From contig CAJXTZ010000035.1 in assembly GCA_913061345.1 (NCBI GenBank), forward strand, positions 1-24,537: 24,537 nt of DNA, in the 5' to 3' direction. Under the pieces are notes generated by a model, which worked only from the letters and a program-made list of their open reading frames with translations, had not been told where the DNA came from and searched no databases. Source of the DNA: an uncultured Erythrobacter sp. Lineage in GTDB: Bacteria > Pseudomonadota > Alphaproteobacteria > Sphingomonadales > Sphingomonadaceae. Of the stretch, positions 10,469 to 16,445 are shown in pieces; within the stretch, counting starts at the first letter, position 1, and every line of letters starts with the position of its first letter. The translations under genes were made by a program, and so were the position numbers.

Positions 10469-11797
10469 ATGACATTTCGAATCAGCATCTGCCTCGCCCT
10501 TGGCGCGGCCGCCTTCGCCGCTCCCTCCGCAGCGCAGCTTTCGCCTGCCGAACAGACTATCATCACTACCGTAGATGCGGGTTTCGAGGAAAACGTGGCG
10601 CTTTTGGAGGCGATTACAAACGTCAATTCGGGAACGCACAACCATGAGGGCGTGCGCCAAGTCGGGCAGATGCTTGTCCCCGAATTCGAGGCATTGGGCT
10701 TCGATGTGGAATGGATCGCGCAGGATCATGTGAACCGTGCCGGCCACCTGTTTGCGCGGCGAGAGGGCGATCCCGCCAGCACCCGCATCCTGGTGATCGG
10801 CCATATCGACACCGTGTTCGAGCCGGACACCCCGTTCCAGCAATTCGTGCGTCATACCGAAGATGGGAGTGACACCGCCACAGGCCCCGGTGTGGTGGAC
10901 GACAAGGGCGGCATAATCGTGATCTTGTCGGCCCTGCGCGCCATGCAGGCGGCGGGTACGCTGGAAGGCGCCAACATTGTCGTTGCACTTACAGGTGACG
11001 AGGAAGACGCGGGCTTTCCCATCGACCAATCGCGCGAACACCTGATTGAGGCAGGCCAGTGGGCCGACGTGGCCTTGGGCTTTGAAGGGCTCTCGGTGGT
11101 GGACGGGCAGGATCTGGGCGTGGTTGCGCGCCGTTCCTCCAACAGCTGGACGCTGACCACCACGGGTCGCACCGGCCATTCTTCCGGCATTTTCAGCGAA
11201 GGTGCGGGCTATGGCGCGATTTATGAAATGGCGCGTATCCTCGATGCCTTCCGCACGGAATTGCCTGAGGAAAACCTCACCTATAATGTCGGCTTCATGG
11301 CCGGTGGAACTCCGGCGCAGCTGGGAGACGATAATCTTTCGGCCAGTGCAACGGGCAAGACCAACGTTATCGCTTCCGAAGCCGTGGCGCGAGGTGATCT
11401 GCGCACACTGTCGCAAGCGCAGACCGACCGCGCGGTGGTCGCGATGCAGGCCATCGTGGATGCAAACCTGCCGGGCACCGATGCCGAAATCGAATTTGCC
11501 TTCCGCTATCCGCCCATGTCTCCCAGCGAGGGAAATGCGGCGCTTCTCGATAGGCTCAATGCCATTAATGCCGATATGGGCCTGCCCGAAATGGGCGTGT
11601 TCCCACCCGCAAGGCGCGGGGCTGCGGATATCAGCTTCGTCGCGCCATACACCGATGGGCTGGCGGGCATGGGGCCGGATGGTTCGGGTAGCCATGCCGT
11701 AGGCGAGAGCGTCGATCTGCGCAGTTTGACCCGCCAGTCGCAGCGTGCAGCTATCCTGATGGGTAGACTGGCGCAGGAGACGCCCGCGCGGGAGTGA
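10469..11797 (+). CDS. Secreted M20 family metallopeptidase (carboxypeptidase G2-like)
   Basis: 442 residues with a cleavable signal peptide (about residues 1-22, ending PSAA before QLSP), so a periplasmic or secreted enzyme. The M20 co-catalytic zinc site is complete: H112-x-D114 (GHIDTV), D144 in GPGVVDDKGG, catalytic Glu178 with ligand Glu179 (TGDEED), and H409 in GSGSH. The dimerisation/lid insert carries SNSWTLTTTGRTGHSSG. The pattern is that of the glutamate carboxypeptidase / CPG2 branch, which removes C-terminal Glu or other acyl amino acids; the exact substrate is unknown. It stands alone after a 43-base gap downstream of the DUF3703 gene, converging on the cyclophilin gene. No strong ribosome-binding site is visible before ATG 10469. 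Confidence 0.93.
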   Translation: MTFRISICLALGAAAFAAPSAAQLSPAEQTIITTVDAGFEENVALLEAITNVNSGTHNHEGVRQVGQMLVPEFEALGFDVEWIAQDHVNRAGHLFARREGDPASTRILVIGHIDTVFEPDTPFQQFVRHTEDGSDTATGPGVVDDKGGIIVILSALRAMQAAGTLEGANIVVALTGDEEDAGFPIDQSREHLIEAGQWADVALGFEGLSVVDGQDLGVVARRSSNSWTLTTTGRTGHSSGIFSEGAGYGAIYEMARILDAFRTELPEENLTYNVGFMAGGTPAQLGDDNLSASATGKTNVIASEAVARGDLRTLSQAQTDRAVVAMQAIVDANLPGTDAEIEFAFRYPPMSPSEGNAALLDRLNAINADMGLPEMGVFPPARRGAADISFVAPYTDGLAGMGPDGSGSHAVGESVDLRSLTRQSQRAAILMGRLAQETPARE

Positions 11798-11926
11798 TTT
11801 TCCTACTGCGAGCGCAGCAACTTAGCGCGGCAATGCTCTTTCGCATCGTCAGCCCGCTGAGGCCAAGCGCCATGTGTCAACTTCGATACAGGGGCGCCAG
11901 TGAGCGCATTTCCGGCAATTTCATCG

Positions 11927-12622
11927 TCACGATGCAGTCGTAGAGGTGTCAACTTCGTCAGGTCTGGGCGTGATAGTTTCTTCATCCACCACTCGCGCTT
12001 CGACAATCTCAACCGGCTCTGCCAGCATCTGGCCGCGCATCCAGCCTTCGCCCTTGTCCGGGTCTACGGGAGCCGCGTGAATGGCTTCCACCACGTCCAT
12101 GCCATCGATGACATAGCCGAACACGGCATAGCCATTACGCCACACCGGGTCATCCGCATCGGGCTTTGCATCAAGGCCGATCTGGTCGCCCACCATGATC
12201 GAGAAATCGCCATTTGCCGTGCCCGGCTCCCCCATCGCCATGGATAGCGCGCCGCGTGTGTGACTCAGGCCGGTTTGGCTGGTCGGTTCGTGTTCGATAC
12301 CCGGCAATACGCGGTCCGGGTCCCACTGCGTGCCGCCCTGGATCAGGCCGTTGGGCTGATCGCCCCAGTCCACCGGCATGGCGCGGTAGAACACTGTGCC
12401 GTCGAACCGGTCCTCCTCAACGTAGCGCAGGAAGTTGCCCGCAGTGATGGGAGCGCGCTGCGTCTCAAGCGCGATCACGATGTCGCCCATGGTGGTTTCC
12501 AGCACCACGCCGGTAGTCTCGTATTTCAAGGGAGGGGAAGGGGCGGCCAAGTCCTGCGCCAAAGCCGGAGCGGCACTGGCGGACATGGATATGACGGCAG
12601 AGAAGGCGAATCGTTTTAGCAT
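11927..12622 (-). CDS. Periplasmic cyclophilin-type peptidyl-prolyl isomerase
   Basis: 231 residues: a signal peptide (about 1-22, ending PALA before QDLA), then a cyclophilin domain. Recognisable parts are LETTMGDIVIALE (first strand), ITAGNFLRYVE, FDGTVFYRAMP with the catalytic-type Arg, LIQGGTQ, RGALSMAM, the FSI segment and YAVFGYVIDGMDVVEAI. The family catalyses proline isomerisation of exported proteins. ATG at 12622 is chosen because it begins the signal peptide (MLKRFAF); the frame is open to 12661 without homology. A short acidic/threonine-rich tail follows the domain. It is monocistronic, divergent from creD across 93 bases and convergent with the M20 peptidase across 129 bases of sequence with no clear feature. 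Confidence 0.92.
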   Translation of the reverse strand: MLKRFAFSAVISMSASAAPALAQDLAAPSPPLKYETTGVVLETTMGDIVIALETQRAPITAGNFLRYVEEDRFDGTVFYRAMPVDWGDQPNGLIQGGTQWDPDRVLPGIEHEPTSQTGLSHTRGALSMAMGEPGTANGDFSIMVGDQIGLDAKPDADDPVWRNGYAVFGYVIDGMDVVEAIHAAPVDPDKGEGWMRGQMLAEPVEIVEARVVDEETITPRPDEVDTSTTAS

Positions 12623-12715
12623 GATCCTATTCTGCCTGTTGCACTCGAATTCACCAAGCATTCAGTTCGTCGCTCACAATACACGTTTCATCGCGGAAGT
12701 AGGGAGAATAAGACG

Positions 12716-14095
12716 ATGAGACGAGAGCGCAGCCCAGGCATGAAGCTTACCTTGGCCGGACTGATTGCAGCGGTACTGATCGTGCCGCTGCTGATGGTCT
12801 ACGCGTTGATCTACGATCGTGAGAGCCAGTCCGAACAGGCGCAGGCGCAGATCACGCGGGGGTGGGGCGGTCCGCAGGTTATAACCGGTCCCATGCTCGT
12901 CATTCCATTCCTGTCCCAATCGGTGGACGCCGAAACGGTCGATGGCGTGGTGACGGAGCGGCGGCGACAGGTGCGCCGCGAACTGTTCGTTTCTCCGCTG
13001 GAACAGGCCATCGAAACCCGGCTCGATCCCGACCGCAAGGGGTATGCCATATACCAGAGCGTGGTCTATTCCGGCGCGCTGGGAGGCACCGCCAGATTCA
13101 TGCTCACCAGCGAGCTGGATCGCCTCGATATCATTCGTGATCAGCTCCTGCTCGATGAGGCGGAACTGCGCTTTGGCGTTTCCGACACGCGCGGCCTCTC
13201 TGACGGTGCGAGCGTATCTGCGGGAGGAGAGACGCTGGAACTCAGTCCCGGCAACGGCCCCATGGCCACGAACGGGGCGGGCTTCTCCGCTGCTGTATCC
13301 ACATGGGATGGCGAAGGCGCGCTGGATGTGCGGTGGAGCTATGGCCTGCGCGGTACGCGGTCGCTCTCCGTGGTGCCGCGTGGGGGAGAAACCCAGTGGA
13401 CCGTCACTTCGCCTTGGCCGCACCCCAGTTTTACAGGCAACTACCTGCCGGAACCATCGCAGACGGAAACCACGGACGAAGGCTTCGCCGCCGTCTACCC
13501 CGGTATCACCAATCTAGCCCTGGGCGCAGGATTGCTCTTTGTCACCGATACGACGGCAAGCCAGCCGGTATCGGCAGATACACCAGGCAGTGTTGCGACC
13601 ATCCAAATGGCCACGATCAGCCTCGTCGATCCTGTCGATCTCTACAGCCAGGTGGATCGCGCCGTGAAGTACGGCTTCCTCTTCATCGGCTTCACCTTCG
13701 CCGCCCTGCTGATGTTCGACATCGTTGGCGGCGCGCGCGTGGCTGCTGCGGAATACCTGCTGACCGGGGCGGGGCTGGTGCTGTTCTTCGTGATGCTGCT
13801 GGCCTTTGCAGAGGTGATCGGCTTTGCAATGGCCTATCTTGTTGCAGCCGCTGCCATCATCGGATTGCTGACTGCCTACAGCGCTGCAATGCTCGGCACA
13901 TGGCGCCGCGCAGGCTTTATCGGCACGATGCTGGCCGCGCTTTACGCCGTGCTCTATGTCTTGCTGAACGAGGAAACCTATTCACTGGTGATCGGATCGC
14001 TGCTGCTGTTCGCGGCACTGGCGGGCATCATGTATGCAACGCGCAACGTGGACTGGTCATCTGTGGGCCGAAACGAGGACGAGGATATAGCCTGA
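12716..14095 (+). CDS. creD: CreD-like inner membrane protein
   Basis: 459 residues, the usual CreD length. One N-terminal membrane helix (about 12-32) is followed by a large periplasmic domain with family motifs (RRELFVSPL, YQSVVYSG, SPWPHPSFTGNYLP) and then a C-terminal block of several helices that starts at VDLYSQVDRAVKYGFLFIGFTF, a very characteristic CreD stretch. In Enterobacteria creD belongs to the CreBC regulon and affects envelope integrity and beta-lactam or colicin tolerance; its biochemical activity is unknown. No creB or creC is present here. AGGGAG 9 bases upstream supports the ATG at 12716; ATG at 12740 is an alternative. Its neighbourhood to the BlaI/M56 pair and the ECF sigma operon suggests envelope-stress work, but it is separately oriented. 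Confidence 0.92.
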   Translation: MRRERSPGMKLTLAGLIAAVLIVPLLMVYALIYDRESQSEQAQAQITRGWGGPQVITGPMLVIPFLSQSVDAETVDGVVTERRRQVRRELFVSPLEQAIETRLDPDRKGYAIYQSVVYSGALGGTARFMLTSELDRLDIIRDQLLLDEAELRFGVSDTRGLSDGASVSAGGETLELSPGNGPMATNGAGFSAAVSTWDGEGALDVRWSYGLRGTRSLSVVPRGGETQWTVTSPWPHPSFTGNYLPEPSQTETTDEGFAAVYPGITNLALGAGLLFVTDTTASQPVSADTPGSVATIQMATISLVDPVDLYSQVDRAVKYGFLFIGFTFAALLMFDIVGGARVAAAEYLLTGAGLVLFFVMLLAFAEVIGFAMAYLVAAAAIIGLLTAYSAAMLGTWRRAGFIGTMLAALYAVLYVLLNEETYSLVIGSLLLFAALAGIMYATRNVDWSSVGRNEDEDIA

Positions 14096-14122
14096 CGTTG
14101 GACGCGAAGTATCGGGGCCGCA

Positions 14123-14686
14123 TCAGACTATGTCGCAGATCAGGCCCAGTTGCTTCGCCTCTTCACAGCCGATGTACCAGTTTTCCGGGGCGCGATTCTG
14201 TACCTCTTCGAAAGTGACATTGCTGCCTTCCACGATATCGCGGAAGCCCTGCTCCTCGATATCGATGGAATGCTCGATCTCGTTGAGTGCGGCGTGAAGC
14301 TGGTCGGTGCAGCTTTTCAGCGGACCTGAAAGGTTGATCGTCCGGGTAATCTGCCGCTCGTGTATCAGCAGGCTGCTATTCTTCGTCATGTAGCGATAGC
14401 TGACAGGAAAGCCCGCCATGAAAGTGGCACCGGCGGAATAGACGGCGGACTTGCCGAGAAAGTAGATCTCGCGTCCCGGCTCGCGCAGCAGGCGGACATC
14501 GTCTGCCATGGTGCGCGCGACTTCGGGATTGCCGCCAAGTGTGGTGATGGCAATCACAAGCGGCCCTTCCGTCGGGGCAGCCGCCAACTGATCGCGAAAC
14601 TCGGCATACATCGCTTCGTCGACGCTGCCGATCAGGCGCAGTTGCGGGCTGGTGCGGACGGTCTGGCTTTCGCTTTTCGTATTCAT
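14123..14686 (-). CDS. ClpP/SppA-fold serine protease-like protein
   Basis: A 187-residue protein of the ClpP/crotonase-type fold. It shows ITTLGGN (the ClpP NSPGG-type strand), a likely nucleophile Ser84 in YSAGATF, and His109 in SLLIHERQ, equivalent to the ClpP histidine. The C-terminus keeps the EAKQLGLICDIV pattern of ClpP (EAxxYGLID). The position of the ClpP catalytic Asp seems to carry Asn/Arg (VQNRAPENWY) by my manual alignment, so activity is uncertain. No signal peptide or membrane helix is seen. ATG at 14686 is chosen as the only start giving a clean domain; upstream the frame runs through nrsF. It lies 35 bases after the NrsF gene and is probably co-transcribed with the sigma factor. 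It is clearly not the housekeeping clpP, which is longer and sits beside clpX. Confidence 0.78.
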   Translation of the reverse strand: MNTKSESQTVRTSPQLRLIGSVDEAMYAEFRDQLAAAPTEGPLVIAITTLGGNPEVARTMADDVRLLREPGREIYFLGKSAVYSAGATFMAGFPVSYRYMTKNSSLLIHERQITRTINLSGPLKSCTDQLHAALNEIEHSIDIEEQGFRDIVEGSNVTFEEVQNRAPENWYIGCEEAKQLGLICDIV

Positions 14687-14721
14687 GCCCCTGCAACCCA
14701 CAGCCCCGTCGGCTGTTCCAG

Positions 14722-15348
14722 TTACCATCGCAAGAGGCGGGGACCAAGCAGCCAGCCAATCGCGGCCATGGCAAGGATCGGCAGGCAATAGAACACCGCC
14801 ATGTAGACCATACCGCGCTCGGGGCAGTAGGGTGAATAGGCCGTCATCGCCACGGCCCCGCCGAACAATCCCGCCGCAAATCCGGCGCGGCTTGGCCTGA
14901 CAGGTGCGAGCGAGCGTGTCGCTATGATTGCACCGGCAAATGCAATCGGGCTCATCAGGGCCATCGCTATCAGGCAGCGTCGCCATGTTTCGCCGGGGAA
15001 AGACTGCTGGCCGATCAACAGATCCAGCACCAGTAAGGCGGCAACCAGCACGAAGGGCACCGTCAGTGTCGCCAGCGTTCCACTGGTGGACCTGCCAGGT
15101 CTGCCCATGAACCACAGGGCAAACCCGCTAAGCAACAACAGCGCGATGGAGAAACCCCACTTCAGGAAAATCGGACTGAGACCGTCGGTGTTCACGCTGG
15201 CGAATGGCGAATCGAACGCAAGGATCACGATCGCGGCACAGATCGTGGCCGCGCCCGCCATGGGGGCAACGAAGCGCGCAATGGAGCCTGTGCGCGGTGC
15301 AGCGCCGTCAGTCGCCAGTCGGTCGATAAGAGAGTCCGTCTTGCTCAT
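14722..15348 (-). CDS. nrsF: NrsF/DUF1109 family membrane anti-sigma factor
   Basis: A 208-residue integral membrane protein with six predicted helices (about 28-48, 64-84, 91-112, 124-145, 155-172, 183-203) and a cytoplasmic N-terminus starting SLIDRLATDG. The length, six-helix layout, cysteine before the fourth helix (WRRCLIAMAL) and SPYCPERG loop match DUF1109 proteins such as Caulobacter NrsF, which hold an ECF16 sigma factor at the membrane and release it under heavy-metal stress using conserved cysteines. ATG at 15348 overlaps the sigma-factor TGA (ATGA), the normal arrangement of a sigma/anti-sigma pair. The partner is the adjacent sigma factor. The anti-sigma role is inferred from family and context; the inducing signal is unknown here. 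Confidence 0.88.
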   Translation of the reverse strand: MSKTDSLIDRLATDGAAPRTGSIARFVAPMAGAATICAAIVILAFDSPFASVNTDGLSPIFLKWGFSIALLLLSGFALWFMGRPGRSTSGTLATLTVPFVLVAALLVLDLLIGQQSFPGETWRRCLIAMALMSPIAFAGAIIATRSLAPVRPSRAGFAAGLFGGAVAMTAYSPYCPERGMVYMAVFYCLPILAMAAIGWLLGPRLLRW

Positions 15349-15893
15349 ATACGATCCTTGTCCGCAATTTCTCTTAGCCGGGCCATGCCGCGATGGACGC
15401 GCAGTTTCATTGCCGAGACACCCACGCCCAGACGCTCTCCCGCTTCGCGGTTTGTCAAACCTTCGATATGAGTCAGCCGGATGGCCTGGGCTTGCGCATC
15501 GGGCAGCTTTTCCAGCAGGGTTTCGATATCGGTCGCCGCCAATGTTTCTGGCGCAACGGCCATATCCGCTTCATCGTCCAGATCGATGGGGCTGCGACCA
15601 CGCTTGCGCCAATGGTCAATCAGCTTGTAGTTGGCGATAGCGTACATCCACGGAGCTACGGGACGCCCCGGATCGAGCGTGTGGCGCTTTTGATGAACGG
15701 CGATCAGGCATTCCTGCACCAGATCCTCCACTTCGCTATCGACGCCGATCTTCCTGGCCAGCATGGCGCGGACGCGCTGCGCGGCCTGGGCAAGGAATTG
15801 CCGGTATGCCACGGAATCCCCGTCGCGCGCCGTGGCCATAAGTTGGTCCAGCATATCGATCGAGGTATTCGCCTGACTGTCCATTCGTGCCAT
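15345..15893 (-). CDS. sigF: ECF RNA polymerase sigma factor (SigF/ECF16-like)
   Basis: An ECF sigma factor with sigma-2 (about residues 30-105: DLVQECLIAVHQKRHT, APWMYAIANYKLIDHWRKR) and sigma-4 (about 125-182: LTHIEGLTNREAGERLGVGVSAMKLRVHRGMARLRE), joined by a short linker. It directs RNA polymerase to a small stress regulon. The downstream DUF1109/NrsF gene assigns it to the ECF16 (Caulobacter SigF) group. The outer coordinate is the first ATG (15893). An apparent sigma-F promoter ending at 15884 would place transcription start inside this reading frame, so the real start may be ATG 15854 (MLDQLMATARDGD), giving 169 residues and a normal ECF N-terminus. It is divergent from the BlaI gene. 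Confidence 0.93.
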   Translation of the reverse strand: MARMDSQANTSIDMLDQLMATARDGDSVAYRQFLAQAAQRVRAMLARKIGVDSEVEDLVQECLIAVHQKRHTLDPGRPVAPWMYAIANYKLIDHWRKRGRSPIDLDDEADMAVAPETLAATDIETLLEKLPDAQAQAIRLTHIEGLTNREAGERLGVGVSAMKLRVHRGMARLREIADKDRI

Positions 15894-15909
15894 CACTGCC
15901 AGAGGTTAC
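15884..15909 (-). promoter_or_regulatory. Candidate autoregulatory sigma-F/ECF16 promoter (GTAACC-N16-CGAA)
   Basis: On the minus strand GTAACC (15909-15904) is followed after exactly 16 bases by CGAA (15887-15884). From memory this is the -35/-10 consensus and spacing reported for Caulobacter SigF (ECF16). It lies directly at the head of the sigma gene. The expected transcription start, a few bases past CGAA, would fall near 15877, downstream of the first two ATG candidates of the sigma gene. I scanned the window by eye for other GTAACC sites and found none with CGAA at this spacing. Confidence 0.7.
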
Positions 15910-15988
15910 ACGGATTTGCGCCGAGGCCCATCCCTTCGCGTAATGGCGGCTGGTTCCGAGCGCGACGCTTGCGTTCACCAGGTATTCA

Positions 15989-16027
15989 GATTACAAGCGT
16001 AATCGTAAAGCCTACAAACGTAATCGT
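15989..16027 (+). promoter_or_regulatory. Candidate double BlaI-type operator
   Basis: Two near-identical 15-base direct repeats, TACAAGCGTAATCGT (15992-16006) and TACAAACGTAATCGT (16013-16027), lie 21 bases apart, two DNA turns. Each contains the dyad TAC-N4-GTA; the first extends to GATTAC-N4-GTAATC (15989-16004). TAC-N4-GTA is also the core of the BlaI/MecI operator (TTACA-TA-TGTAA type). The pair ends just before the GGAGG (16031-16035) of the BlaI gene, so bound repressor would block its own transcription. Confidence 0.7.
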
Positions 16028-16040
16028 CAGGGAGGACGGT

Positions 16041-16445
16041 GTGGTTGCGAGGACCAATGCAAGCCAGAGCGGCGCGAGCGTGGAGCGCATCAGCGATGCC
16101 GAGCATGCGGTGATGGAAGCGCTGTGGAAGCGCAGCCCCCAGACCGCCGCCGAAGTGTGTGAAAGGGTGTGCAAGGATCGCGACTGGTCGATACCCACGG
16201 TCAAGACCCTACTCTCACGACTCGTGCAAAAAGGCGCGCTGGCAACCCAGCCTGACGGACGCCGTTTCCTGTACACACCGCTGATTGCCCGCTCCGCCTA
16301 CGTCGGCGGGGAATCGCGGCGCCTTGTCGATCGACTTTTCGGCGGGCGCGCGGCGCCGCTGTTCGCCCATCTGGCCGAATCCGAGGCGTTGAGCGCGGAT
16401 GACATTGCCGAAATCGAGAGCATCCTGCGGGAGTTGAAGAGATGA
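16041..16445 (+). CDS. blaI: BlaI/MecI/CopY family transcriptional repressor
   Basis: A 134-residue winged-helix repressor. Residues from ISDAEHAVMEALW to TAAEVCERV and SIPTVKTLLSRLVQKGALATQPDGRRFLYTPLI form the recognition helix and wing typical of BlaI (the family motif is TVxTLLxRLxxKG). The C-terminal helices serve dimerisation. In the classical system the M56 protease cleaves the repressor after a membrane signal and lifts repression. GTG at 16041 is chosen: GGAGG lies five bases upstream, and the family N-terminus starts about 17 residues in; the frame is open far upstream only as a shadow of the sigma gene. The TGA overlaps the ATG of the M56 gene (ATGA). Two dyads directly upstream suggest autorepression. 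The actual inducer (beta-lactam or another envelope signal) is unknown. Confidence 0.93.
   Translation: MVARTNASQSGASVERISDAEHAVMEALWKRSPQTAAEVCERVCKDRDWSIPTVKTLLSRLVQKGALATQPDGRRFLYTPLIARSAYVGGESRRLVDRLFGGRAAPLFAHLAESEALSADDIAEIESILRELKR

Noticed and set aside
10283..11695. 470-codon open frame antisense to the M20 peptidase
   Set aside because: Same reasoning: the peptidase has its full metal site and signal peptide, the antisense product resembles nothing.
11798..11926. Small stem CTGCG-AG-CGCAG after the M20 peptidase as a terminator
   Set aside because: The stem is short with a two-base loop and no T-run, so it cannot be supported as an intrinsic terminator.
15393..16040. Long upstream extension of the BlaI reading frame
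   Set aside because: It is antisense to the sigma factor and lacks homology; GGAGG and GTG at 16031-16043 give a normal-sized BlaI.
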